Positions 13,041 through 25,750 of a stretch of DNA of 64,000 nt are shown here, one piece after another. The notes below the pieces were generated by a model, which was not told the origin of the DNA, ran no database searches, and saw nothing but the letters and a program-made list of their open reading frames with translations. How positions within the stretch are numbered: position 1 is the stretch's first letter; every line of letters starts with the position of its first letter. Both the position numbers and the translations under genes were made by a program. The DNA comes from Takifugu bimaculatus (lineage: Eukaryota; Chordata; Actinopteri; Tetraodontiformes; Tetraodontidae): positions 4,878,701-4,942,700 of the forward strand of contig CP034979.1 of the NCBI GenBank assembly GCA_004026145.2. Direction: 5' to 3'.

Positions 13041-13423
13041 ATAGTACTACTACAAAGGGACGTGCAGATCTAGGTTGGATTTCCAGCGGAGGCAAGATGG
13101 CTGCTGAAAACATCTGTATTTTACCAACATGTGACCTGTAATCAGATTGAATCTAAAACGAGCAGCTGCACGAGCGTCATTTTTAAACTTGGTGGCGGGG
13201 GTGTGTTTGGTTATTCTCTACCCGGCAACAATAAGCTGAGTCATCTCTGGCACAGCCCTCCCACACCTACCCATGCTGCACTGCTCTCGGTCTCTGTCAG
13301 GGCTGGAAATGCATCGCCACGGAGACGATACCAAAACTAACTGCATCACTTGGTCCAAGCCCACAAACAACACAATGGTAGATTTACTGTAAAGGGGGGC
13401 CATGATGGAACAGTGCTGGCACG

Positions 13424-13449
13424 GATGTGTGTGTGTGTGTGTGTGTGTG
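13424..13449. repeat. (GT)n microsatellite
   Basis: About 13 GT units. Confidence 0.9.
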
Positions 13450-13680
13450 CCTTCATTTAAACCTAGAAACAACCAGAGACCAAAAACACATCGGTATGAA
13501 CAGTTTGTAAAGCGAATGACTGAAAGCGGTATTACAGATTTAAGTGGCGCAGTGAACGAACCAAATATCATTTTCACAATAACAGATGTGCATTACGGTT
13601 GTGGGGTTTTAATTTACAGGAAAGAAAGGTGGGGAAGGGGGGCGGAGAACCTGTTCAGAAAACCCATAGATCCCTGCTGA

Positions 13681-13699
13681 GGGGGGGGGGGGGGGGGGG
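13681..13699. repeat. Poly-G tract
   Basis: An uninterrupted run of 19 G. Runs of this kind are rare outside simple repeats and are prone to length errors. Confidence 0.9.
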
Positions 13700-14489
13700 T
13701 CTGAGGAAGGGCCTCTTGTTAGCTCAGGGAGAGCTGCCTCCTACACCCAGAAATTAAACCAAAACTACTGTAGATCGTAGTAGAGTAGAGTTTGAAAAAG
13801 TAAATTAGCCGCTCACCACCATGCTAGCATGTGACATAAAAGTTCCATGCCACCTAGTTCGCCCCCTGGTGGTGGGAACCAGTACAGAACACTAAGCATC
13901 CCACTGCATCAACAAGCTGAATGAGACCAAAGAGTTTTGTGCGTTTGTTTCTATGGATTGAATTGAAAGACAGCGTCACTCTTACTAGCAATGGGAGGAA
14001 GCAGAGATGTGTCACAGTCATTACATCTAAGGTGACAGCTGAAAAACAACAGACCACCTTTCTGCATCACGATAGTGCGCTACAGCCGCGCTACAGCAGT
14101 GGCGCAGCGAGCGCATCACCCAGACCGATGGCTTCACAAGCGTCTGAGAAGTCAAATTTAACTACTATCCACCAGGAATGGTGACTGGTGACTATTTTGG
14201 CATTTATGAGCAGTTTTTATCACGTCGCTTTCACAGCCGCCAGGAAATAACCCAGAAATGTTCCTCAAAGCGGATCCGTTTACACAAAATGGAGATCCGC
14301 CGCCTGTTTTTGTGGACTTCAGATGAATGAAATGAGAAAGTAGCTACAAGAAATCATGAGACACATCTAATCCAAATGCCTTGTGTCTGGCTCTAAAAGT
14401 CTTTTTTCCTTATAATAACACAACAGCCCCAAAGAGAAAAAAGCCACATTTTAGTCCGTAGATTGAAGTTTTTAGTCAGTGTTACTCAC

Positions 14490-14539
14490 CCGTCTGTCAA
14501 ACTTCATTCTCTTCTTTATCAGAGAGCCTTTGCAGCAAA
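14490..14539 (-). other. Candidate 50-nt internal exon, unassigned
   Basis: On the minus strand a long (CT)n tract and TTTCAG acceptor are followed by 50 nt and a consensus donor (CGG then GTGAGT). One frame reads CCKGSLIKKRMKFDRR; the other two contain stops. If it is joined to the candidate exon at 21585, the in-frame ATG here could be a start codon. I do not recognise the peptide. It could equally be chance splice signals around a GA repeat. Confidence 0.35.
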
Positions 14540-14541
14540 CT

Positions 14542-14563
14542 GAAAGAGAGAGAGAGAGAGAGG
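14542..14563. repeat. (GA)n tract, also the pyrimidine tract of a candidate minus-strand acceptor
   Basis: About 11 GA units on the plus strand. On the minus strand the tract reads (CT)n directly before a TTTCAG acceptor. Confidence 0.85.
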
Positions 14564-17500
14564 GGGGAGGGAGGAAAAAAGAGAGAAGGAATGTTTTAAT
14601 CACTCTGAAGCTCGTTACAGTATCTTCCTACACACATTGTTGGGTCTCCTACCCTCTCTCTTCAAACACACACACACACATCCTCTCACACACAGCATTC
14701 TGAAGAAAGGATGAAAGGAGAAAGGATGGAAGAGTGATTGAGAGGAAGACCAGAGAGAAATAAAGAGGCAGAGTAAAGAAGAATGAGTAGAATGCAGTAA
14801 GGGAGCAGATGACGGAGGGAGGAGAGCGCTGAGGCAGAGGAGAGGTGGAATGCACTGCAGGGTCGGGCTGAGTCATCTCTAACCACCGCTTCCTCTAAGA
14901 ACTCTTTACTAATGAGTGGCCAACTTTTCTGAGGCAAGCACACAAGCAGACGCACAAATACGCATGGGAGTGGGCGTGGCCGAGACCAACGTGGTGACCT
15001 CCAGATGTGTGTGAGGAGAGAAACCACAAGGTCTAAAATAAGAAGAAAAAAGGCTTTTCCGAGAATTAACAGGCAGCCTCTCTTCACTTGTGCGTCTACA
15101 CTGAGGTCTCGGCTTCGGCCTTGGCCTACCATTCTCCATGGCAACCATGCAAAAAGTCACCCTTACAGTTCACCATTGAATCCCAGCATGGTCACAAAGT
15201 GTTTAAACATATCATCTCATTGTTCAGCACCGTGCTTTAATTAGTGAATTCTGAAGGATGATTTTATGTCTTCCGTGGGTCAGAATTTACAAGAACCTAA
15301 AGAAAGCTGTTTAGCACAGAAAGGTTAGAAGACCTACGTTTAAAAAAAGACAAAATGCCATGCAGCATGTCAAACTGTTAAATTGTAACACAAATACAGT
15401 TTGTCATGTCATGTGTAAGTCATGTGTAAGAAATGGCACCATGAGAAAACCATGATACGGCATTTACCTTTGTATTTTAGATAAAAAGCCTGATTTTGTT
15501 CGCCGGAATGATGCCATCACGGTATTTCGGCTGTGGTGACTAGAATTTCAGCTGAATCCAGCAGTTTTGCTTTGATGCTTTGCTCTTTGGCTTTGATCTT
15601 TTTACATGGGAGCTCAGGAAACATCTCCACGCTCTACTTGACAAACACCGACTGAGACGTTCAGAAATGTGTCATCAAATTCAGAGTAAAGAGGCAGATT
15701 CATGCACACGCCTGTGATCCTGCCGGGTGAATCTGAAGCCAGTGATTGTGTATCTATAGACCAAAAGATTCGCCAGATGAGTTCGGGTCATAAAGCAAGA
15801 TGGAAGTCATCAAGCCACTATCATGCGTGCTCCCCTTTTATCAATCACATGTCAACTTCAAGTGTTCTTCCAGTCTCTCGTCCTGCTGACTCAGCAACCC
15901 ACCTCCCTCCTTTCACCTCGGCATCAATGCTCTTCTGGCCTTCACCCTTCCAAAAGATCATCTTCACCTCCATCACTGGCATGTGGAGAGCATTCTCTTC
16001 TGGACACCAGTAACAGAAATAACCATTTAGGACAAACATCTCGGGAACCAAGCGACTTCAGCACCAACGAGCTTTTTCTGACACTTCAAACAAGACAGAA
16101 GCTTTTAAGACGGAGCCCTGGTGATATGCTGTAGTTGAGAAGTGTGAAATGTGGTGAAAAGATCAGGTATTTTTTGGACGTTATTCCCTCTCTTTATATC
16201 CAGCACCTACGAAAGCAAAACTAAGTAGTGTTCTTTCAACCAAGTGCCCGTCGTGGGTGGATCGAGTCAACAGATGAGTAAGTGAGAGCTCGTTACAGGT
16301 GATATCACAACGAACGCACCTCCTCTGTGTTTTCAGCGTTTATGTGGAAACCACACACAGTGTAAGTTGCAACAATGATGACGTCACATTTAAAAAAAAC
16401 CTGTATAACATATCTTTTTTTTTAAAAAATCACACACGTACAAACCCACACAATCACACACAAACCCCCACACACAGAGCACATCAGTCTGGTGTCGTGA
16501 GTCAGGGGTGTCAGGAGATCTGACTCACCACCCCACTTTGATGCTTCTCCGAGACGCTATTGTGTTGCTGATTAGCACCCAGACAGGGAGGAGGTGGGTT
16601 TGGGAGACGAGCGCATATTTCCAGACATGGGTAGCCTGGACGGTTGTGCGTAAGAGAAATGGAGACCACAGGGTCTGCTGATGCCCCCCCGCCGTCCCCC
16701 CGGCTCTGAAGAAACTGTGTCAAGGCTCCCCAAAAATGCTGCTTGATTTTTTTAAACACATCACATTAAATTCAGAGAAAATATGTGGTGTATTGACCCT
16801 AAAAGGCAACATCTCTTTTGCCCTGTGTGAAATGAAACCTCAGTATTTCTCATCATTCTCTCCATTGTTGTGTCAGAGTTTGCTGCCTAATACCCTTCCG
16901 ATCCATTAGCCCTCTGAGAGTTTAAAGGAAGCAGCAGATTAGCGGGGGGGGGCGGCGATTCTGTGGTCTGGCACTGACCAGTGGTCTCCTGGTGGTCTCC
17001 ACCACTAGGGCTTTTGTGCCCTGCAGTCTTTATCACCCGATTGTTATTTGAACAGATTCGGAGGGGTCTTTGGTTATTATTTTAGATTTGAAAAGCTAAT
17101 TTGCCTCAATGGCATTTTGTGGGCAAAATAAACTAGTCATCTGTTTATTCCAAAAATTGCGTATTACATCCTTTCATCATTTCATAGACAAAAGATTATG
17201 AGCTCTCACATTTATTCATCCAACTGTCTTGTCAACAGAAGAACAGGGAGCAAAGGACAGACCAGACTCTTTTGCACCCCATAGTGGTACCGATCATTGG
17301 TCTGTGCCATAGATAAGATAAGATATCGAAAGAGACCCACAGCCTCCCCAGTTAGAAATGAAATGTGGTGAATGAAATGAATCCCCAGTACAGGGGGGAA
17401 AAAATCATAAAAATGCACAGCTAGGACATCAATAAACATCAGTTCAATGATGAAACATCTGTCAACGTCAGTCTTAATGAAACTGGTTGTTGCCATGACA

Positions 17501-17578
17501 ATTGAAGTCAGCTGATGGGGATTATTTTGTTTACATCGTCCCCTGTTGGTAGGTTTGAGAACAACCCTAATCCTATCC

Positions 17579-17857
17579 GAGGTAGTTCTCTCTGTCAACT
17601 GGACTGTGTTTCTTCTCCTTGAAGAAGTTTCGCCTTCTACCCAGAAGGCTTCTTCAGTTCTGAACTCGCTGGGGGCCGAGCTTGAAAATATAGCCCCCGT
17701 GGACCATTGGCATGTTAATGATCTGAGTGGTCACCCGAGAGTCGTTGGCAGGGTCGTTGGTAGGGTCGTTCACCTTAGGTGAAGAAGCCTTCTGGATAGA
17801 AGGCGAAACGTCTTCAAAGAGAAGAAACACAGTCCAGTTGACAGAGAAAACTACCTT
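17579..17857. mobile_element. Fold-back repeat with about 77-bp inverted arms
   Basis: The left arm 17579-17655 and right arm 17781-17857 are inverted copies with only about 6 differences by eye. Both contain the word pair GAAGAAGCCTTCTGG ... AGAAGGCGAAACGTCTTC, which I recognise as a common interspersed fish repeat end (often linked to Penelope-like or fold-back elements). The 125-bp centre holds three near-copies of GGGTCGTTGG. It has no coding capacity. The family assignment is tentative. Confidence 0.7.
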
Positions 17858-18889
17858 GGATAACGATGACCTGGATGATTGAGAATCTACACAGACAACC
17901 TCATCCTACAAATATTTACTTTAAATGTTGCTTTTGTGCATTTCTTATATATGAGCATGCTAAACACATTGCTAAATACGGGTTCTTTCTTCCAGGATTA
18001 TAGCCTGAGCATGCCCTGCCTATAAAGATTGCTACAGATTATTCTAGGATCTATATTAGTCGATATGTTGCATTTTAACCAACTCGTGTTTTTCTTCAAA
18101 CCCATGATTTTACACCTATATAATGAAATTACACGTATATAATTTAAATTCAGTGTCTAGGAGCCCCTCTGTCCAAATTTCAGATAAGGATTTATATATT
18201 TAATTTTACTTTTTAACGCATTCTCCAATTATGACTAATATTGGCCACTGGGTGGCAGTATAAGCCGGAGTACAGTGACAGATTGCTACATGAGCCTCAG
18301 AATTTTGCAGACCGTTATAAAAAAAATACATTTAATCTAAATTATTTACAAACAATATTATATGGAGCAAAAAAGCTCCATTCAAAACTAAGTAAAGGTT
18401 AGATTCTTTCCCATTTTGAATATTTGCACATGTGTGGTTAGGACACCTAGGTGACTCAGATGTAATCTAATCTAATCAGCTCTCATTTTTGTGTGGCAAC
18501 CACTGACCTTTGTTAAATTCCTGTTTGTTCACAGCTAAAACTGGAACATCACTGAGATGAAATAAGCAGCAGATGAAGCGCAAATGAGCCAAAAAATAAA
18601 AACTGATGAAAATGAAAAGATAAGAAGAGGGCGCGTGTTTAGGGCTTTGTCGCCACCACTTCCTCTAAAGTGAAGCCACTGGTTGCGTTGCTTTACTGGA
18701 AACCAGTAGCTATGACTAAAAACCCCACAGTGACACTGTACAATGCACCCACTACACATTATGAGGCAGTTAACCCCACAGTGACTGCTGTGCAAAATAA
18801 CTGTCATCTTAACAACACGATGAGACCACACCATACTGGAAACCAGGAGAAATAACTGCAAATATAGCCCTACCTACAAACGGCCAGTT

Positions 18890-18890
<1 letters not shown>

Positions 18891-18963
<73 letters not shown>
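18891..18963. repeat. (GT)n microsatellite
   Basis: About 36 uninterrupted GT units, the longest pure dinucleotide tract in the window. Confidence 0.98.
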
Positions 18964-18965
<2 letters not shown>

Positions 18966-20607
18966 TAGAGATAGGCTTACATTCAGAGCTGATAGCAGCA
19001 TTCTGTGTAAAGTTAGGATGAGAAAATCAGCAAAGCTCCAGTTCCTGTTGTCACTTCACTTTCTTAAGCAGAACTGAGAGAAACTGCTTCCTCATCGCTT
19101 CATTGACCAATGCACAAGATTTACAGCACACTGCCAGAAACACAGGAGAATGCTGATCCAGTGAGGACACACTGAGTATTCTGGGATGTCCCGAAGTTTC
19201 AACGGGAACTGCTGGAATGTCGCGCCAAGGTCACAAAAAGGAAAGTCCTGCAGCATGTGGCTCTTCTGGCAGCAATAGCTGTGATGTTCATGTTCTCTGC
19301 AGTCAAACACCTTCATAAAAAACTGAGAAGACACTAAACTCTGTTGTATCAGTCCCAAAGCAACAATTTGAAAGCCAGTGATAAGAGAGGAATGCTGCTG
19401 AAAGCTCAGCTTGAGCATTCCACAGAAATCACCCAGATAAAAGCTGTTTGCATCTCTTGCATGTGTGAGGATCAAAAGCTTTCCTCCATTTTCTCAGTCA
19501 TGTAAAACGTTGAAGAGACCCTTAAACTGTGAACAGAAACTGCTGCTGAGAGCAGTGGAGCCGCACATTATTTAAAAAAAGAGGAAGGAGAGCCGAGATC
19601 CTGTGTAACGTCATCAAATGTGAATAAAAGAGTGGTGCACAGAAGCACGTGGTTCCTCTTCGAATGCAGAGAGATGGAAGGCATGTTGGAGTTTTCTGAC
19701 TATTATTTAGTGCCACACTGTGGTGGGAGATCTTTATCGTGCTTGGATGACGACATCATTTTAGTGCCTGTGTGATGAAAGAGACGCCTGTGCACACACG
19801 CATCCCTTTTATTTGAATGAGCCTTTGGTGGTTTGCATCTGCGCGGAACTGAAGCTGCCTGTCCCGACTGCAGGCTCATCCTGTGTGTTGGAGGGAAAAT
19901 GGACTGAAACTGAGCTGCTGGTTGCATGGTTACCGGTGCTGGGCGACATAATCTGCTGTCACATTGGACGACAAACTCAAGGAGTTTTGGCAGGGGCCGA
20001 TGATTCCGTCTGCCTCTGTATCACCATAGCAATGCCCCTTATGTTTATTTCCTCAAGTTTATCTATAGACACTGCACACAAAGGAACCCATAATCATGCA
20101 GTTCCTGAATGCTGTTGTTGCCACACACAGCCCAGACTCACAGTTCTGCTGCTAATTATAAAAGCTATCAAGGGGAAAATACTGTTTACTGCTGTAATAA
20201 CCACAATGTGATTCATCTCACCCCGGTGACTTTATCCCGCAGGTTTATCCCCCGCATTCAGTCACATCTACATCAAGCAGGCCAGTTTCTCTGAGAACCT
20301 TTGTCGTCAGGCCGCGGGTCGGATCACTGCTAAAAATATTTTTATGACATCAGGTAGCAGCAGTTGCACATCCTGCACAAATCAGGCTGAAGAGATGCAA
20401 AAGGGTGCAGATGACAAAGGAAGCTTGTGCTGCCTGGGTCACAAGGAAACCCAATGAGGAAGTGAATGAGCTGCTGACTTTTATCACTTTGGTTCTCTCT
20501 CTTTCTTACTCACGCTCACATTTGCAGTCACAAGCTCAAAGAACAAGCTGCTATTAAATTACAGTTGTGTAAACCTCCAAAATTAGTTTCATTTCACTGT
20601 ACTTTCT

Positions 20608-20643
20608 CACACACACACACATACACACACAGACACACACACA
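20608..20643. repeat. (CA)n microsatellite
   Basis: CA units with ATAC and AGAC interruptions. Confidence 0.9.
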
Positions 20644-21584
20644 CTGAAGGTCTCAATCAACCACGAACCATCCACTTCATATTTGGGCTGACAGATCTTT
20701 GACTTATTAATCTTTCAGCAGCATGAATGGAGGAAACAGGATGTAGGGAAACCCCCCCGCCACTCATCATGAAACTCTCTCTGCCCCTCACTGTGCGGGA
20801 AAAAAGAAAAATCTGACTGAAAAACTGCTGCTATGAGTTCAAGTCAGGAGAACTTTCCTTGATCCACTCATCCATGATTGATTCAAGTCACACTTTAAAC
20901 AGTTTGACATAAAAAAAACCCTTGTTTGTTATTCTTCTCTCTCTTAGATGCAGACAAATTTCTTAATTTGTGGTTGCAAAAAGAATGAATCATGTTCCAC
21001 AACTACTGGACAGAAACACCCTTCAAACCCACCTGTGCGCGCGTGACTGCAGTATTTCGGGAGTTAAGAGACGCCCCCTGCATTTTAGTACATGGGACCG
21101 ACGCGCAGTTGCCAAACCTCAAGCATTAAGAAGTTGAGCCCTCAGTCAGGGGATCATTTCTGTGGGATGGGAATGCTGTGCGCGCAAAACTCCCAGAGAC
21201 TGGAAAAAAAAGGCGGAACCGGTCATATTAAAGCATTGCTGGTCGTGTCATTCAATAACTTCTGTACAAAAGGAAGAGGAAGACCAGGTTACTATCTGGG
21301 TTTGATACCGCATACTTCCTATCTTTACGAAATCCGCCCATTACGCACAAGTGCGCGCTGCTCGGCCCTGAAATACTTCTGGACTTTTCACACTGATTAT
21401 CAGTTATATGGTGACTAAATCTCCCCCTCAAAAGGTGAAATTCGTGTGTCTGAATGCGTCAAAATTAAGTTTGATCACCCCAACAGTCCGCTTTCCTTAA
21501 TGAGAGCGCAGCGGTTCATCTTCGTCACTTTTAGTCCTAATTCAGAATTATTCAGAATTAATTATTAATAGAATGTTAACTTAC

Positions 21585-21800
21585 CACTTCATTGTCGCGG
21601 ACTTCCCGTCCTTCCCTGGTTGAGCTCAGCCAAAAGTTGGTGAGCGCATCTTCAACTATTTGACCTGAGAGACTTTCTTTCACTTTGGAACTTTCTCCCA
21701 AATTCGTCCTTATCGCGGCGCCCGACGTGCGCGTCTTCGTCCACTGACTTTAACTGTTGAGGCATACTTGTCCTCTGAAGCTCCACCATTCATCTTGAGG
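21585..21800 (-). other. Candidate first exon of an unassigned minus-strand gene
   Basis: A strong donor (AATGAAGTG then GTAAGT) on the minus strand ends a CpG-richer stretch of about 220 bp. Upstream, at 21,800-21,900, are GC-box-like words and a weak TATA-like word, as expected for a promoter. The stretch has several short frames but no recognisable protein, so it would be a 5' UTR exon. The upper edge is a guess. No gene identity is claimed. Confidence 0.35.
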
Positions 21801-22484
21801 GAACCGAAAGACTGGCAGTGCGATACATTTTTGTACTTGTCACACCCACCTCCTGCCCCTCCTTCCCTCCCTGCTGCGCCTCCATTCATTTAACAACGGC
21901 TCATGCGCTCACGCACTCTTGACCTTACCAAGGACGAACCTTCCAGTCATAGATCACATTCCATTTTTATTCCCAATGGAATCCAAGCAGAGTGAAAAGT
22001 TTGGTTAAAAACCTCAAATTCTTGTGTAGACCACCTGATTATTGATTCAGCAGATTTTCGGATGGCGTCCCACTCTAATCACGTGTGTGGCCATAACAAC
22101 ACGTTGATCCATCGATGAAGTGACCACCATTAACAAGACCTGAGAGTAACATGTTAGTGTCATAACACTGGGTTAGAGTCTACAGAAAACTGCAGCTGAG
22201 GCTGAGCCTGATATTTTTCACCCAACAGGAAATACCAAAGTAATAGTGTCGATAATAATCAGACGCACAGGCTTGCTGTGGGGATGAGAAGGGAATTTTG
22301 AATAGACCCAATGAGTACAGAAGTAAAAATGGTTTAAAAGCAGAAGTTTTAGCCAGAAACCAACAGTGACTTCAGGCAGATCGTGTCACTCAACTTTGAA
22401 TAAGTTCCCCAAAGGAGATGTGAGCTGTTCCGAACAGTTGGAGGACAAAACCAAAGTGATGATTCAGGCATTTTTAAGGGGAAG

Positions 22485-22504
22485 AATATGGGGGGGGGGG
22501 GGGG
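22485..22504. repeat. Poly-G tract
   Basis: A run of about 14 G after ATATG. Confidence 0.85.
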
Positions 22505-22811
22505 CAGGAGAGCTGGAGTCTTGGATTTAATGAACCACAATGACCCTTGCAAAAGACATAAAGGGAAGTCAGGACATGTCACCATTTCAAGATTACAAAC
22601 ATCTTACGGCAACAACGTGTCACATTGTTGCCACATATGTTGTATTATGAAAAGAAAAATCCTTCTTCATAATGCAAAATGTCCATTCCCTGTTTATTTA
22701 TGGGATGCAACAATGAATAGCCACTAAGAGGCCCCACCTTGTCAAGGACAAAAATGGGACAATTATTGAAGCAGACTGGAGAGTTTTACATCAGGAAATT
22801 GGAAAGGTAAG

Positions 22812-22870
22812 AGGAAGGGGCAGAGGCAGGGGCAGGGGTACCCCCCCGCCCCACCACCACCACCACCACC
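22812..22870. repeat. Purine-rich to pyrimidine-rich mirror with (CCA)n
   Basis: GGGGCAGAGGCAGGGGCAGGGG is joined through a GGTACC centre to CCCCCCCGCCCC and then (CAC)n. The GGGGTACCCC palindrome sits at the join. It could form a hairpin or a G-quadruplex. Confidence 0.8.
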
Positions 22871-25358
22871 TCTTAAACTTTAGCCCTATTGCCATAACAA
22901 ACACAAAATGATTGTTTTCACTAAACGCTCAATGCAGACAGTCTGGTGATTCAAGGTTTCCCAACACGAGTTTCAGCGACAGACGTCTGGAACAGAAACA
23001 CCCTCCACATCATTTTCCAATCATCCACTCTGGAGAATTATAATCAAAAGCAGAATATAGTTCAAATAGAATGCAGCTTCGATGGCAGGAGACGATCTTC
23101 CTCTATTTCGAGAGGAGTGAAGGCGGAGTGGTTATTTTTTTTATTTCTTTGGTTTCTTGGGCTTTATAGCAGCATTATGTCAGAGGAGCAAACGTCTACT
23201 GCTGTAACAAAGATGGGAGAGAAAATTAGGTTTGCATGAAACGTTTACGAATCTGGAAGAAAGTAAAATGTCTGCAGGCAAGAAAAATTCAAAATATTTC
23301 AAGAAATTAGACATGCTAATATGTGCCACAGTATTAAGGTTTTTACCATCATAAAAAGAGGATTTAGCTATTACCAACCATCTAAGGTTGTTCCTGGTAA
23401 TGACTGGGATGAGAGTGGCAGAGGCCCTCAGGCGCTGTAATTCTTTATTATCTTTTGAAACACTCCACTCATTTTAAGTTCAAATGAAGACTGCAGCTGT
23501 TAACCTTCTGAGTAGCTGCAGCATCTGTGGAAAACTGGAGGACAAAAATCCAGACTGACCTTGTACTCCTAGTGTATCAGGACACGTCAGCTTTGGTCAT
23601 TGACGTGAGGATTTCACTGCAGTCCAGCTTTACTTGGATTGCTTCTTCACTACATTTTTGTGTGTTGACGACTTTCACAGACATTCCGCCTTTTTTCTGG
23701 GGAAAATCAGCCTAAAAACAGGAAAAAGACTTTCGAAAAGAATGTTAACCGGCTGGTAGTTTAACATAGAAGGCAAATAAAGTCTAATGAGGACAAGATA
23801 AAGCCAGTGCTGGTTAAGTTTAATTCCAACTCTTATCTTTGGTTCCTCATTGATTTCCCTTTTTAATCTCAGACCCTTGTTGCAGCCAGGCATCCAGACG
23901 CATCATCTATACATACTGCATGGAGTTCTTAGTATACAAACAAGCACTGGTGCATAAATAACCTGGATCCACTTAAGAGCAGCAGTTATTAAAGGGCTTT
24001 TGACAGTCTCCTCGTCAGCAAGAGGCCTTACTTTCCTCATAAAAAGTGTTGCCTTTGCTGAAATTCCCTGTATATCTTATAGCACACAGCCTTAAGATTG
24101 GAGCAGGAATGGTTTTAAAGTTTGAATAACCTTAAGTAACACCGGGGTGTTTAAAACCAACACTTTGATCAGCAACACCCAGAGGCTGTGGCGGTTCCTG
24201 TCTGTCCAGGACATCCAGTTTTGTTTTCTTTTTTTCAAATTCCATGTGACATTTCCCTGAAATGTTTGCTAAGAATGTGTGTCAGATGGAGCCAGTGCAC
24301 ATTTCCAGTATACCATATACGCTATCAGAAAAGCAACACCGGATGCCCGATTATCTTCCTGGTATAGATACAACATGCTCTTCATGGTTGGCATGTTTGC
24401 AAACCCAGGAGGAGGAAGAATGTTGACAGACAGGAATTATTGATACACAAGCATGTTGCAAGCATGCAATTCCTGTTTGTTTGAATGCACTGCAGTTTAT
24501 CTGCATTTCATAAAGTCACAAACTGCCGCTTTAATAAAACACCAGACCATCCCAATTTATTGGAACCAAAGCTAGTGAATAAATAAGTATGAGTCATATC
24601 TGGCTGCCATGTGAGAACCTTTTCAAAATGCCAAGAAATTCCTGGAGCAGTTTAATATTTTATAAGGACTTTGATACTTTAAGCATTTAAATGTGGGTGG
24701 ACCAACATATTTAGAGATTAAGAGATGTCAGTCAGCACAGTCCACAGGAAGTAAAATGGGTGTGATAAAAGGAGGGTTTAAAATAAACAAAACGGCTGTT
24801 AACTCATCAGAATGGAATGATGGATGATCGCTCGATGCAGTGGTAACTGAAATAGCCCCATATGCTAAACTGATAAAGATGGCATTTTTAAGGCCTAAAA
24901 TAAAATACAAAATATGAACCATTGAAAGCATCTCATGTCTGACTGGGGGTGCGTGCTCGTATGCCTTTATTTAGTTTGAAATGTTAACTGTGCAAGCGTG
25001 CAGTTTTATTCTAAAAGAGTATAGGATGAAATGAAAGGAGAACCAAACAAACAAACTGCTTGACTATTATGGACTGTTTGTTTTTTTCTTGTAAACACTG
25101 TTAAACTAACAAATCGCACAAAGATCTGCAAGTATTTCTTTTTTTAAAAATACTGGTTTTTGTTAAGAACCTGAATCTTCCTAATATTTACAAATCACAC
25201 ATTTATTACAATTAAGTTCTAATTCTGTTGAGAACACTCCCTAGCTTCTCTGGGCCCAGGTTCTGGAAGAGAAACTTTTCTTTAGTCACACCACGATTTC
25301 AACCATTTCTTCCCAGAGAATTAAGGTACCAGTACAAAAAAAATGTGTCATTGTCCAA

Positions 25359-25364
25359 TTTATT
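25359..25364 (-). terminator. anapc1: Candidate poly(A) signal of anapc1
   Basis: TTTATT on the plus strand reads AATAAA on the minus strand, about 390 bp past the anapc1 stop codon. Other AATAAA-like words lie further on, near 24,967. The signal was chosen by position and motif only, so the 3' end is provisional. Confidence 0.4.
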
Positions 25365-25750
25365 TACTGACCTGACTATAAAAGTACCAGAAAATGTAAA
25401 TGTTCTATTTTTATTGGAATCTTTTTAACAAAGAATTGCTCTCTGGTTCACTTACTGTACAGCCAAAATCATTTTGAATTTCCACAGACTGGTTTGTTCT
25501 GTCCATCTCTGGTGCCTCAGGGAAGATTTCAGCCACAGTTGCCATAAAACCCCACATTGTGGAGTTGATTTAGGCATGAATGTAACATTTTTAAACAGTC
25601 CTCCAGAGAGAGAGAGTGAGCCACAAGACCTCAAGACCTACTTCTTCAGTGCTCAGCTAAAAATCAGACATCAGTCACACACCCATTGTGAAGCCGTGGA
25701 CAGTGTCTATCAGAGTGGTCCTGTAATCCAAGGACCAAACATCAGGATGA

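Larger units (their letters stand above)
13045..25350. other. Region between the triplet array and the anapc1 3' end
   Basis: It holds the two candidate minus-strand exons, the fold-back element and several simple repeats. Otherwise I see nothing that codes. The plus-strand frame at 21092-21418 lies in a CpG-richer patch but has no recognisable domain. Confidence 0.55.

Noticed and set aside
11854..13044. A 396-codon plus-strand frame of Val/Ala repeats (and a 233-codon minus-strand Thr/Ala frame)
   Set aside because: Both are by-products of the triplet array, whose units are multiples of three. There is no non-repetitive coding sequence or splice signal.
21092..21418. A 108-codon plus-strand frame near the CpG-richer patch
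   Set aside because: No motif or homology that I recognise; it lies opposite the better-supported candidate minus-strand promoter.
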